In this document: positions 54,801-64,000 of the stretch, piece after piece
Layout of the letters: each line of letters opens with the position of its first letter
How positions within the stretch are numbered: position 1 is the first letter of the stretch
Origin: Petrolisthes cinctipes
Lineage: Eukaryota; Arthropoda; Malacostraca; Decapoda; Porcellanidae
Assembly (NCBI GenBank): GCA_033782935.1
Contig: JAWQEG010001432.1
Coordinates: 95,001 to 159,000, forward strand
Direction: 5' to 3'
DNA: 64,000 nucleotides
The notes under the pieces: generated by a model
Told to the model about the DNA's origin: nothing
What the model saw: only the letters and a program-made list of their open reading frames with translations
Databases searched by the model: none
Made by a program: the position numbers and the translations under genes

Positions 54801-55116
54801 TGCTCACTATCTAGTACAGTGAGGGTCACATGGGCCATGGAAGCTGCTAGGAAAGTGTATTTATTGGTGAAGGCTTAGTAAGGTACTGGAGAGAAAGTGG
54901 GTAATGGAGGAGGAGGAGTTCACGCTTCAAAAGGAGAAACAAAGGTTACATTTATAGAAGCAGAGATAGAAGAGGCCGCTGATATATAGGGAGAAGGTCT
55001 TCTCGGATTTAGAAAGTGAGGTCGGGCAGCAGTCAAAGATGGCTCCTATTCATTCCTTTCATCCTACTACTAATCTAAATGTCGAAGCAGAAACATTTAA
55101 TCCTGGAAATATTGCG
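54801..55116. other. Unassigned purine-rich sequence
   Basis: Purine-rich (GGAGAGAAAGTGGG and similar). No supported frame or repeat. Confidence 0.45.
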
Positions 55117-55292
55117 GTCGTAGTAATATCTTGGTAATAAAGAACAACACGTGTATGAGTTTGCAGCACCTCATAGTAATAATTGAGGGGGTTGAGTTGA
55201 CGTAAGGTGTTGTATGATAATATTTTGATATGATACTGATTTATTTGCACGAGGGAAGGAAGGAGTCGGTGGTTATTTGATTGTGGCTGTAC
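55117..55292. mobile_element. MITE family T1 copy, left end diverged
   Basis: AATATCTTGGTAATAAAGAA, GAGTTTGCAGCACCTCATAG, GAGGGGGTTGAGTTGACG, and the right terminus GGTGGTTATTTGATTGTGGC then TGTA. Confidence 0.8.
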
Positions 55293-55553
55293 TGTTCAGT
55301 ATTCCTTTGTGTATGGGAAATCCCATGTTGGCCCACTAAAACCTGTGACTATATATATAAAAAAAAAAAATTATATATATATATTTTTTTTATATAACAA
55401 TTTTTTTTATAAGGTTCGAAAAACTGTGCGTCTCCCTACAACACACATTTGTTCGAATCATCAAAGCTTGGCTAGTTGCGATTCATCGTGCCAAGGGATC
55501 AGAACACAATTTCTGACCGCGAGTGTACATACCACAGGCTACAATACCTCTCT
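55293..55553. other. AT-rich tract and T6-like terminus
   Basis: AT microsatellite at 55352-55412 with T and A runs. At 55500-55530, CAATTTCTGACCGCGAGTGTA resembles the terminus of T6 (60423-60589). Confidence 0.45.
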
Positions 55554-55595
55554 ACAATAAGAAGTATTAATTTTGTATTCATAATTTACCTTTAC

Positions 55596-55655
<60 letters not shown>

Positions 55656-55763
55656 GCTTTGGTCAATATAGGGCCCATATTTACTGAAACTAATAATTAT
55701 TAACTTATCAAACAGATATTTCATTATTAGATAAATTATGAATAAAACGTTAATACTTCTTAT

Positions 55764-55765
<2 letters not shown>
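55554..55765. mobile_element. MITE family T7, copy 1
   Basis: CAATAAGAAGTATTAATTTT then GTATTCATAATTTA on the left, mirrored by TAAATTATGAATAAAACG then TTAATACTTCTTATTG on the right. The centre has (ATT)n and AGCTTTGGTCAATATAGGGC. A second copy is at 59306-59475. A (GA)n tract follows at 55768-55820. Confidence 0.8.

Positions 55766-55767
<2 letters not shown>

Positions 55768-55820
<53 letters not shown>
55768..55820. repeat. (GA)n microsatellite
   Basis: About 26 GA units starting three bases after the T7 element. Confidence 0.95.
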
Positions 55821-55823
<3 letters not shown>

Positions 55824-56070
55824 CTTACCAGCGTGTGGGGAGAAGAGATAAAATTTGTGGACTTTTTATGTGTGTGTGTGTGTGTGTGTAATATGAAAAT
55901 GCGTATATTCATAAACTTTTCCAACTATTTCATTACTGATATAGAGTGGTAAGTGTTCTACTGTTTGCTTCCTAAAATCAACAACCACCATTTCTTTTGA
56001 TATTCCCACATTCAGCTCAAGATAATTTTCCTGAACCATATGGTAAAATCATTAACTTCCTCCCTGTAGT

Positions 56071-56231
56071 TTAAGGTGGTAATTCGTTTTTGTTACATTG
56101 GAGTGCCTCGATTCCTCCAAAATATGCCAGGAAACAGGACCAGAAGAGCAAAAATAATGATGTTCTGTTGCTTGGAATTGTTTGGAGGATTCAGTTGCTC
56201 CAGAATTACCAACACAAAACTTCCCCCTTAA
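56071..56231 (-). mobile_element. MITE family A, full length, TTAA on both sides, no G-foldback
   Basis: TTAA at 56071-56074 then GGTGGTAATTCG, TTACATTGGAGTGCC, GATTCCTCCAAAATATGCC. The right side reads GGAATTGTTTGGAGGATTC, AGTTGCTCCAGAATTACC, AACTTCCCCC then TTAA at 56228-56231. It shows the uninterrupted TTAA ends that carry G-foldbacks at 41758-41932. Confidence 0.85.
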
Positions 56232-56279
56232 GTCAGTATTGGAACACAAGTTATTGGTACTGATTAGACAGTGGCAAGT

Positions 56280-56648
56280 AATCTTTTTCTCTGTGTATGT
56301 CTCTCTCTCTTTCTCTCTCTCTCTGTGTCTGTTTCTCTCTCTTTGTGTATGTCTGTCTCTCTGTCTTTGTGTATGTCTGTCTCTCTCTCTCTTTCTCTCT
56401 CTGTGTGTCTGTCTTTCTCTCTTTCTCTGTCTGTCTCTCTCTCTCTCTTTCTCTGTCTGTATGTCTCTCTCTTTCTCGGTCTGTGTGTGTGTGTCTCTCT
56501 CTCTGTATGTCTGTCTCTCTCTCTCTCTCTGTCTGTATGTCTCTCTCTCTCTCTCTCCTGTATGTCTGTCTCTCTCTCTCTCTCTGTCTGTATGTCTCTC
56601 TCTCTTTCTCTGTCTGCATGTCTCTCTCTCTCTCTCTTTCTCTGTCTG

Positions 56649-56709
<61 letters not shown>

Positions 56710-56765
56710 GCATGTCTCTCTCTCTCTCTCTGTCTCTATCTGTGTGTCTCTCTTTCTCTGTGTCT
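56280..56765. repeat. (CT)n with GTCTGT variants
   Basis: About 0.49 kb of TCTC with TCTGTCTG and TGTATG interruptions. The long Leu/Ser and Arg/Glu frames are artefacts. Confidence 0.95.
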
Positions 56766-56851
56766 TTCCAATAAAGTGCAAAAAAAATTGGCGACAGAAC
56801 ACATCCATTCTTTTGGTAAACAATGCATATATCCAGAGTATAATATTGGCA

Positions 56852-57354
56852 TTAAAGGGGTGGGGAGGGGTAGGGGACAGGCTTGGGGGGTGCGGGAAGA
56901 GGGGGACAGGCTGGGGAGGGGGGGTTAGGGGGGTGCGGGAGTAAGGAACAGGCTTGGGGGGGTTTAGGGGGGTGCGGGAGTAGGGGACAGGCTTGGGGGG
57001 GGGGGGGGTGCGGGAATAGGGGGACAGGCTTGGGGTGAGTAGAAAGCCTGTCCTCTATTCCCGCACCCCCCTTGACCCCCCCCAAGCCTGTTCCCTATTC
57101 CTGCACCCCCCAAAAACCCCCTAAGCCTGTTCCCTACTCCCGCACCCCCCTAACCCCCCCCCCCAAGCCTGTCCCCTACTCCCGCAACCCCTAAACCCCC
57201 CCAAGCCTGTTCCCTACTCCCGCACCCCCCTACCCCCCCCCAGCCTGTCCCCCTATTTCCGCACCCCCCTAAACCCCCCCAAAGTCTGTTCCCTACTCCC
57301 GCAACCCCCTAAACCCCCCCCCCAGCCTGTCCCCCTATTCCCGCACCCCCTTAA
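56852..57354. mobile_element. G-foldback locus 8, TTAA on both sides
   Basis: TTAA then AGGGGTGGGGAGGGG. G-rich units, centre GGGTGAGTAGAAAGCCTG near 57040, and a long C-rich arm of about seven units ending CGCACCCCC then TTAA at 57351-57354. The arms have unequal unit numbers. Confidence 0.85.
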
Positions 57355-57395
57355 CCTTCATCTATATAAGTTGTCACATCAGTACAAGAGGTTGT

Positions 57396-57399
57396 ATTG

Positions 57400-57433
<34 letters not shown>

Positions 57434-57500
57434 CCCCAGACTGTGGTTGTATTGTGTTGTTGTTGTTGTAGTTCCCCAGACTGTGGTTGTATTGTGTTGA
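57396..57500. repeat. (GTT)n with duplicated flank
   Basis: (GTT)n, CCCCAGACTGTGGTTGTATT, (GTT)n, and the same flank again. A short tandem duplication containing the microsatellite. Confidence 0.9.
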
Positions 57501-57776
57501 AGGCATTACTGAAATCAACAACAAAGAGAATTTTAGCATACAGTAGTATTTAGTTGATCTGCTTATAACACTATCTTCTACATGACTCAATACATAATTA
57601 ATTAATAACCAATAACGTAGCGTCCTCCACACATCGATCGGTTCTTGACATGTACAAACTACAAGACAGTCATCCATAAAATCACTAGTTTGTTATATCA
57701 ATACCTTTTTAACAATATATTCAAGTTATTTCATAAGTATTGACGTAAGTGCCACAGGCCTATATATAATCATTAT
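57501..57776. other. Unassigned AT-rich sequence
   Basis: No repeat or gene recognised. Confidence 0.45.
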
Positions 57777-58019
57777 GGGTAGATTCCACAGTGGTATTTG
57801 TTTGTTAGCTTCCCAACCAACCGCACTTGTAAGGCTTCATTATTTTCCAAACGCTGAGTATCCACATTCACAAAATCTATCAAACAATTAGATAATGATG
57901 ATCACTGTATAGATTATTCATCAGATCCATTAAATAATTCACCCATAAGTCATTTACAAGGCTAACATTCTTTCGTTTGCGTGCTTACAAACCAATACCA
58001 ACCACTGTGGAATCGACCC
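57777..58019. mobile_element. Foldback family T8, complete
   Basis: GGGTAGATTCCACAGTGGTA on the left. The right end on the other strand is GGGTCGATTCCACAGTGG then TTGGTATTGGTTTGTAAGC. The interior matches the reverse complement of 49940-50030. It abuts and appears to truncate the LINE fragment that follows. Confidence 0.7.
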
Positions 58020-58535
58020 TTTGACAAGTAGGGTTTGGTTTCTTTGGCACTGGAACAATTTCACAAGTTTTCCATATTTTAGGTATAGCAGACTGCTGGA
58101 ATATTTTACAAAGAATATTTGAGAGTTGGTTTTTACACAGTCTAAGCATCCTATCATTTATTTTATCAGGCCCTCCCGCTTTGCCAATTTTAACCCTATT
58201 TAAGCTCTCAATTACATCCTCTTCTTTTATTATAATAGATGAGTCATTCTTAGTAGACAAAGATTGGCATATGGTATTAATTTCTGCCTAAAAATCCTGT
58301 ACATAAAATCTTGAATAAAAGTCATTTAATTCATTACCAAAGTCCCAAACATTGTTCACGTCTGGCTGTTCCTTCTTTTTATACATAGCCTACCAGTTAA
58401 TTTCCACAAACCATCCCATGCACCTTTTGGATTACTCCAACATATTTTCAATTTTTCCTTTGTAATGGTTTTTACACTTATTAATCATAGAGTTAATATC
58501 CCTGTGTACTGATTTCAGTTGTCATGTGTCATTGT
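58020..58535 (-). pseudogene. LINE reverse transcriptase fragment (jockey-like)
   Basis: The minus strand gives INSMINKCKNHYKGKIENML, NPKGAWDGLWKLTG and KEQPDVNNVWDFGNELNDFY upstream with stops. Then STKNDSSIIIKEEDVIESLN, RVKIGKAGGPDKINDRMLRL and KIWKTCEIVPVPKKPNPT. The GKAxGPDxI and VPxPKKPN motifs mark the beginning of a LINE reverse transcriptase. The fragment is cut at the T8 element, and the catalytic part is absent. Confidence 0.75.
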
Positions 58536-58599
58536 TTGCCAGGTGATGTGCCACACGGGGTGATGATGTCACTGACGTGTGTGTCCAGAGAGGTACACC

Positions 58600-58790
58600 A
58601 CACCAGCCTCTACTATTGTACATTGGAAATCCACCTATCTACAAATTCATGTGTCAGATAAGTTGTGGAGGTACATACCAGCTGGTGAGATACAAGGGCA
58701 AAACTTATTGTTTGACAAGGTTGGGGTTCGGATTGAACTCTGCACCGAGAATTTCTAACCAAAAGGTTATTTTCCGATAGATTGGTGTGG
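58600..58790 (+). pseudogene. Small retroelement reverse-transcriptase fragment
   Basis: YQLVRYKGKTYCLTRLGFGL then NSAPRISNQ. A RLGFGLxSAP block is found in LTR-retrotransposon polymerases, in the position of the usual PFGLTNAP motif. The fragment is too short to assign a clade. Confidence 0.45.
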
Positions 58791-58986
58791 TTGGATGAGG
58801 ATGAAGGAAGACCAGACCATCCTACCCAGAAACGAGGGAGAAAAGAAAAGATAAGAGAGACAACAAACACCAAGATAACAGAAGGAAAGAAGGCACAGTA
58901 AGCATATACAACAACATGTGTGTGTGTGTGTGTGTGTGGTACTGATAAGACGACTCGGTTGTTTGTCTATGGAGTCATGGTATTGG

Positions 58987-59199
58987 TACAGCCACAATCA
59001 AATATCCACCAACACTTTCCTTCCATCGTACAAATAAATCAGTATCATATCAATATATAATCATACAACACCTTATGTCAACTCAACCCCCTCAATTATT
59101 TTTATGAGGTGCTGCAAAATCATACACGTGTTGTTCTTTATTACCAAGATATTTGCTACGATGGAAGGAAAATGTTGGTGGTTATTTGATGGTGGCTGA
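58987..59199. mobile_element. MITE family T1, near complete
   Basis: TACAGCCACAATCAAATATC on the left and GTTATTTGATGGTGGCTG on the right, with the family interior (ATCAGTATCATATCAATATA, CACCTTATGTCAACTCAACC). The right TA is lost. A wider inverted pair (GACGACTCGGTTGTTTG and CAAACAACAGAGTCATC) surrounds it. Confidence 0.8.
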
Positions 59200-59271
59200 C
59201 CAATACCAAACAACAGAGTCATCTTACCACACACACACACAGATGTTGTTGTATATTACATAGAGAGAGAG

Positions 59272-59305
<34 letters not shown>

Positions 59306-59475
59306 CAATAAGAAGTATTAACGTTGTATTCATAATTTACCTTTACTTAATTATCACCTTTAGCTTTGGTCAATATAGGGCCCATATTTACTGACGCTAA
59401 TGATTATTAATTAACTTATCAACATATATTTCATTATTAGATAAATTATGAATACAACGTTAATATTTCTTATTG
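59306..59475. mobile_element. MITE family T7, copy 2
   Basis: CAATAAGAAGTATTAACGTT and the mirrored ACGTTAATATTTCTTATTG. Interior AGCTTTGGTCAATATAGGGC as in copy 1, without the (ATT)n. Flanked on the left by (CA)n (59276-59303) and on the right by TG-rich repeats, complementary microsatellites on the two sides. Confidence 0.8.
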
Positions 59476-59635
59476 TTGTGTGTGTGTGTATGTGTCTCTT
59501 TGTGTCTGTCTGTCAGGGTGTGTGTGTGTGTCTCTATGTCTGTGTGTCTCTCTCTCTCGTTGTGTCTGTCTGTCTGGGTCTGTGTCTCTATCTGTCTCTG
59601 TCCGTGTCTGTGTCTCTGTCTGTCTCTGTGTGTGT

Positions 59636-59695
<60 letters not shown>

Positions 59696-59720
59696 GTGTG
59701 TGTGTGTGTGTGTGTACAAC
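59476..59720. repeat. (TG)n and (TC)n microsatellites
   Basis: TG-rich, then GTCTGTCTGTC variants, then (TC)n at 59640-59690 and (TG)n at 59695-59715. Frames across it are artefacts. Confidence 0.95.
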
Positions 59721-59932
59721 TAACAAACCTAACACCAATAAAAAATAACTCAATAACAACACTAATAACAATAACACTAAAAATAACTCCAATAACAATA
59801 ATAATAACACTAACAGTACTATTAACATTTGTAATTATTATTAATATTAATATTATTATTATTAGTAGTAGTAGTAGTACATGTGTTATATATATATGTG
59901 TGTTATATATATATGTGTTATATATATATGTG

Positions 59933-59968
<36 letters not shown>

Positions 59969-59992
59969 TATATATGTGTTATATATGTGTAT
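59721..59992. repeat. AAC/AAT-rich and (TA)n/(TG)n microsatellites
   Basis: AATAACACTAA-type repeats, GTAGTAGTAGTA near 59865, and GTTATATATATATGTGT units to 59992. Confidence 0.85.
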
Positions 59993-60287
59993 TTTCTTTT
60001 CTTTATTATTTCTAGGATGGACTGGGACTCTTGTTGTTGTTGAGAAGTGCTGAGATGAAGTGTTGGTTTGTATGTATGTGTGTGTGTGATTCATATGTGT
60101 CATACTAGATGGTGACATACACACACACACACACAGACAGACAGACACACACACACACACAGTGGAGCTTCATGGTGTTGGTTGGTAAGGCTACTAATTA
60201 CTCTACATAGATATTTCAGTCAACAGATTACCATTATGTTTGTTGATGGGTTGGTGTTGTTGGCCAGACTGTGTGTCCCAGCAGCAG

Positions 60288-60362
60288 TCCAGAGACCGAG
60301 CAGTCCAGAGTCCGAGCAGTCCAGAGTCCGAGCAGTCCAGAGTCCGAGCAGTCCAGAGTCCG
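60288..60362. repeat. 16-bp minisatellite
   Basis: Five units of AGTCCGAGCAGTCCAG. The open frame over it is low-complexity. Confidence 0.9.
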
Positions 60363-60422
60363 TGCTGATGCTTACAACCGACCTGTGTATGTGGGCTCAG
60401 CTGACGGTATGCGCACTTGGTG

Positions 60423-60589
60423 TACACTCGTGATTTCTGACCAGAGACGAACGGCAGGCACCACACACACATACCCTGCATTCGAACTCAGCCTCTGTAG
60501 GTGTACTGGGTGGGGAAATGAACAATACCAGGTGATTCGAAGCTTTCTGCTCCTCACACTCTGGTCAGAAATTATGTATCACGAATGTA
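60423..60589. mobile_element. MITE family T6, TA-flanked
   Basis: TACACTCGTGATTTCTGACC then AGAG on the left. The right end on the other strand is TACATTCGTGATACATAA then TTTCTGACCAGAG. A T6-like terminus occurs at about 55500-55530. Confidence 0.6.
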
Positions 60590-60639
60590 CAGCTGGCCCA
60601 CAGACCTTACTAACTCGACCGTGCTGGCACCCACAAAAG

Positions 60640-60845
60640 GCAGTGAGGGAGAATGGTGTTGGTTGTGTGTTATATATATGTGTGTAACTTTTTAAGTTAC
60701 CAAGATATTTCAGTCAACAGATTACCATTATGTTTGTTGATGGGGTGGTGTTGTGAGGGAGAATGGTGTTGGTTGTGTGTTGTTATATGTGTTTAACTTT
60801 TTACTCTACCAAGATGTTTCAGTCAACAGGTTACCGCCTCCTTGA
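60640..60845. repeat. ~117-bp direct duplication
   Basis: GGGAGAATGGTGTTGGTTGT, TTTAACTTTTTA and AGATATTTCAGTCAACAG occur twice. A third partial match is at 60175-60250. Confidence 0.8.
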
Positions 60846-61073
60846 TGGGGGGCGGGGAGATTTTGTGGCGGTTTGGCCCCCCCGTAGCTTCCTTCCTTGG
60901 CAGCCCTTGGGGGGAAGGGGGTGTCCCACGACGTAGACGCCCCCACTCCAGGACCAGTTGTTCTGTTGTTGTTGTGTGACATACAGTACTTTGGAAGAAT
61001 GACAGCACTCTAATGTACAGCCACCGACACACACACACACACACACACACAGCCCACCCAAGCCATCACAAGG

Positions 61074-61108
<35 letters not shown>
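60846..61108. other. Unassigned G-rich sequence, MITE A fragment and (CA)n
   Basis: GC-rich sequence to 60960. A family A arm fragment (GTACTTTGGAAGAATGACAG) is near 60990. (CA)n at 61028-61051 and 61079-61108. Confidence 0.5.
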
Positions 61109-61114
<6 letters not shown>

Positions 61115-61149
61115 TTTCATTCCATTTATATCATTAGGTATATTTATAT

Positions 61150-61640
61150 ATATATTTATATGTCTGTATGTCCCTATATGTCTGTATGTCCCTATATGTC
61201 TGTATGTCCCTATATGTCTGTATGTCCCTATATGTCTGTATGTCCCTATATGTTTGTATGTCCCTATATGTCTGTATGGTCCTATATGTCTGTATATGTC
61301 TGTATGTCGCTATATGCCTGGACTACTGATGCACATCCCAGGGTAATGGGACCACAGCTTACTGGACCAGGGAGTCTGTATGGTCCTATATGTCTGTATA
61401 TGTCTGTATGTCCCTATATGTCTGTATATGTCTGTATGTCCCTATATGCCTGGACTACTGAAGCACATCCCAGGGTAATGGGACCACAGCTTACTGGACC
61501 AGGGAGTCTGTATGTCCCTATATGTCTGTATATGTCTGTATGTCCCTATATGTCTGTATATGTCTGTATGTCCCTATATGTCTGGACTACTGAAGCACAT
61601 CCCAGGGTAATGGGACCACAGCTTACTGGACCAGGGAGTC
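61150..61640. repeat. Nested repeat: 18-bp units inside ~125-bp units
   Basis: TGTCTGTATGTCCCTATA repeats, then three copies of a longer unit with GCCTGGACTACTGATGCACA and CAGGGTAATGGGACCACAGC. The frame through it (YMSVCP) is an artefact. Confidence 0.9.
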
Positions 61641-61784
61641 TGGGGGCTATAATATTTATACATGATATGATATGCTATAAATATACTCTATAATATGTTT
61701 ATCTTTATAAACTCAATATTATTTGTGTACTTTTCAATTTATATCATTACCATATACTTTTTAATCTACATTGACATCTATATG

Positions 61785-61919
<135 letters not shown>

Positions 61920-61999
61920 CTATATATATTTGCTATATGTTTATACAATATTATTATTATTTGTGTTGTCTTAAGGAGAGATTGTTGTGTTGTTGGTAA

Positions 62000-62050
62000 A
62001 TCTACAACAACAACTGTGTATTCATCCAAACAACAACAACAACAGGCCAC

Positions 62051-62086
<36 letters not shown>

Positions 62087-62170
62087 CATTATTATTATTA
62101 TTATTATTATTGTTAATCAGTTGGTGTTTGTTTCCTGACATACTTTGTGGGAATCAACACACTACAATGT
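62000..62170 (+). mobile_element. MITE family A copy expanded by (ATT)n
   Basis: Diverged left arm (GTATTCATCCAAACAACAAC) and right part (GTTTCCTGACATACTTTG, GGGAATCAACACACTACAAT). Between them (ATT)n occupies the position of the family's CCATTATTTTTG segment. Confidence 0.6.
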
Positions 62171-62277
62171 ACTAAGAGTATAAATTATATACTGTGTTCT
62201 GACATTATTAAATGTTGGAACAAAATAATTTATACTTTTCTCTTTTCTTTACAGACATACATTGGATGTGTGTGTGT

Positions 62278-62343
62278 TACTACTACTACTACTACTACCA
62301 CTACCACTACTACCACTACTATTACTACTACTATTACTACTAC
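62278..62343. repeat. (ACT)n microsatellite
   Basis: ACT and ACC variants. No coding content. Confidence 0.95.
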
Positions 62344-62499
62344 AGGTTGCAACGAGGGAGCATGGCTGGCGTGTATGAGTGTGTGTGTGTGTATATGTAT
62401 TGTATTTGTGTGTGTATGTATTACCAAGGATGAGAGACAGTTTTGTCTCTCATCCTTGTGTATAATTAGAATGTACAATGTCAGGATTTTAATAAAATT

Positions 62500-62716
62500 G
62501 TAATTGTATTTAATTATATATATATATATGTATTGTATTGTATTAATAAATTGTTAGGATGTATTTGATTATATAAATATGTATGTATTGTATTGTATTA
62601 ATAAATTGTTATGATGTATTTGATTATATATATATATGTATTTTACTAACACAAGGCAACTTGCACATGTATAACTAATGCAAGGCAACTTGCAACATGT
62701 AATTGCCCCCCTACAG
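62500..62716. repeat. Short AT-rich duplications
   Basis: TATGTATTGTATTGTATTAA then TAAATTGTTA repeated about three times, then two copies of CAAGGCAACTTGCA. No coding signal before the exon at 62717. Confidence 0.6.
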
Positions 62717-62794
62717 TTGCTGTTGGCCACACCCTGTGTAGAGGGTGTGGTCATCGCCGGGTCCTCTGGAGAGGGCTCGGTGTCATCAGACCAG
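62717..62794 (+). CDS. Candidate internal exon of an unidentified host gene
   Basis: A 78-bp open segment lies between TGCCCCCCTACAG (strong 3' splice site) and CAG followed by GTTAGT (good 5' splice site). It is exactly 26 codons, beginning LLLATPCVEGVVIAGSSGEG and ending SVSSDQ, phase 0 on both sides. Codon third positions are GC-rich, unlike the AT-rich surroundings. It is not part of any repeat I see in the window. The protein is not recognised. If real, the gene runs left to right and this window is mostly intron. The island at 14388-14456 could be another exon of it, but the phases differ and nothing links them directly. Confidence 0.55.
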
Positions 62795-62801
62795 GTTAGT
62801 A

Positions 62802-62977
62802 CTGTACTACCCTCTACATTACACAGTGCTATTGGTTTGTAAGCTGACCAACCAAAAGCTTTGTGTGCTTACAAACCAATACCAACCACTGTACTACCCT
62901 TTACATTACACAGTGCTATTGGTTTGTAAGCTGACCAACCAAAAGCTTTGTGTGCTTACAAACCAATACCAACCACT
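62802..62977. repeat. 87-bp tandem duplication of a T8-like hairpin
   Basis: Two units of CTGTACTACCCTCTACATTA ... CAAACCAATACCAACCA. Each contains the hairpin TTGGTTTGTAAGC / GCTTACAAACCAA, whose arms match family T8. Confidence 0.9.
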
Positions 62978-63292
62978 GTGGAATGGACCCAATATCTTTT
63001 GTTTGATTTAAGTATTTTTATGTTGATGTTTAAATCAAACATAGTTTTTAAATTAAAACTTTAAATAATTAAAACTTTATACAATTTGATCATTTATTTA
63101 GATTTTGGACTTCATAACAATTCATGATTAAACTTACACTTAATTACACTTAACAAATATTTAAATAAAACCTTTGGAGTAATTTTTTGTATTCATTTAA
63201 CAGTAACAATTAAACTATGTAATAAAAATTATAGGTATAATTATTAATCCATGACATATATATTTATTTTTCACTTCGGCTGTTGGTTGATG
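62978..63292. other. AT-rich stretch, nothing recognised
   Basis: TTTAAAT-rich sequence. No gene or repeat family. Confidence 0.55.
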
Positions 63293-63326
<34 letters not shown>

Positions 63327-63327
63327 G

Positions 63328-63383
<56 letters not shown>

Positions 63384-63426
63384 GCCACTACTACTACTAC
63401 TACCACTACTACCACTACCACTACTA

Positions 63427-63470
<44 letters not shown>

Positions 63471-63503
63471 GCCACTACTACTACTACCACTACTACTACT
63501 ACC
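63293..63503. repeat. (ACT)n microsatellite
   Basis: About 70 units of ACT with CCACT interruptions. Frames encoding poly-Leu, poly-Tyr or poly-Val are artefacts. Confidence 0.97.
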
Positions 63504-63574
63504 ATCGCCTTCACATCGTCTGTTATAAGATGGTGAGTATTTTAACCAGTAGTTCCAAAATAATACAATAACTT

Positions 63575-63960
63575 CTTTTACAGATTTTAATACATTTTTT
63601 ACAGGTTTTATGCAATAACTTTTTTTTTACAGATTTTAATACATTTTTTACAGGTTTTATGCAATAACTTTTTTTTTACAGATTTTAATGCAATAACTTC
63701 CTCTACAGATTTTAATACAATAAAATTTTTTACAGATTTTAATACAATAACATTTTTACAGATTTTAATGCAATAACTTCATCTACAGGTTTTAATACAA
63801 TAACATTTTTTACAGATTTTAATACAATAAAAAAATTTACAGGTTTTAATACAATAACTTTTTTTTACAGGTTTTAATACAATAATTTCCTTTACAGATT
63901 TCAAAACAATATTTTTTTCATTTTTTTTTTACATTTTTTTTCATTTTTTTACAGATTTAG
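63575..63960. repeat. ~26-bp minisatellite of TTTTTTACAG units
   Basis: About 14 units of TTTTTTTACAGATTTTAATA followed by CAATAAC, with ACAGG and CTCTACAG variants. Each unit contains a T-rich tract plus AG that matches a 3' splice-site consensus on the plus strand. Confidence 0.9.
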
Positions 63961-64000
63961 TTTTTCATTTTTTTAGTTTTTTTTTTCAATAAAAATTAAA

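Noticed and set aside
60016..60065. Possible exon starting after TTATTATTTCTAG
   Set aside because: The acceptor is good, but the downstream donor (TTGGTTTGT) is weak and the open part is only about 16 codons, mostly from (GTT)n. Not enough to call.
60160..60190. Micro-exon between (CA)n-AG and GGTAAGG
   Set aside because: The surrounding sequence is repeated at 60640-60845, so it looks like a repeat rather than an exon.

Overview
This window is repeat-dominated eukaryotic DNA, almost certainly from an arthropod. My best guess is a decapod crustacean (crab or anomuran type). The reasons are tRNA-derived SINE heads, Ty3/gypsy, LINE and hAT remnants with arthropod-style proteins, a spliced BED-hAT transposase, and extreme micro- and minisatellite content. 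There is no prokaryotic gene organisation, no CRISPR array and no rRNA. The species call is an inference.

Layout. 0-3.3 kb: G-rich tracts and (CT)n, (GA)n, (CA)n and (ATT)n microsatellites, part of them in a large foldback. 3.3-6.7 kb: a nest of TA-flanked MITEs, two LINE fragments, a foldback and a tRNA-headed SINE. 6.7-9.0 kb: a decayed Ty3/gypsy gag-protease-integrase. 9.4-11.3 kb (minus): a second SINE and a gag-only gypsy remnant. 12.3-15.1 kb: a broken LINE reverse transcriptase whose 3' end runs into a 1-kb (TATG)n array holding a possible exon. 15.2-20.5 kb: a G-rich foldback split by a nearly complete Ty3/gypsy element (15929-20069, minus) with near-identical LTRs and a self-priming-type hairpin. 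20.5-38.4 kb: about 17 kb of CTGA/CTGG tetranucleotide satellite with kilobase-scale higher-order repeats, interrupted once at 32.7-33.25 kb. 38.4-42.6 kb: minisatellites, MITEs and a chain of TTAA-bounded elements. 43.0-46.1 kb: a two-exon hAT transposase gene, interrupted by a second hAT with a perfect 8-bp target duplication. 46.1-60 kb: MITEs, G-rich TTAA foldbacks, minisatellites and LINE fragments. 60-64 kb: microsatellites and one convincing short host exon (62717-62794).

The genes present are almost all those of mobile elements, most of them broken. The only non-transposon coding evidence is two candidate exons on the plus strand, so the window may lie in large introns of a host gene. 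The main structural theme is inverted arms. Several MITE families are short foldbacks, and satellites often occur as complementary arms (G-rich/C-rich, CA/TG, GA/TC) around a short centre. The most novel-looking signals are a TTAA-bounded G-rich foldback family with about nine loci in the window, the self-priming LTR retrotransposon signature, the nested hAT pair, and the higher-order tetranucleotide satellite. Family labels such as A, T1-T10 and G-foldback are mine. I had no database access, so novelty is not established.
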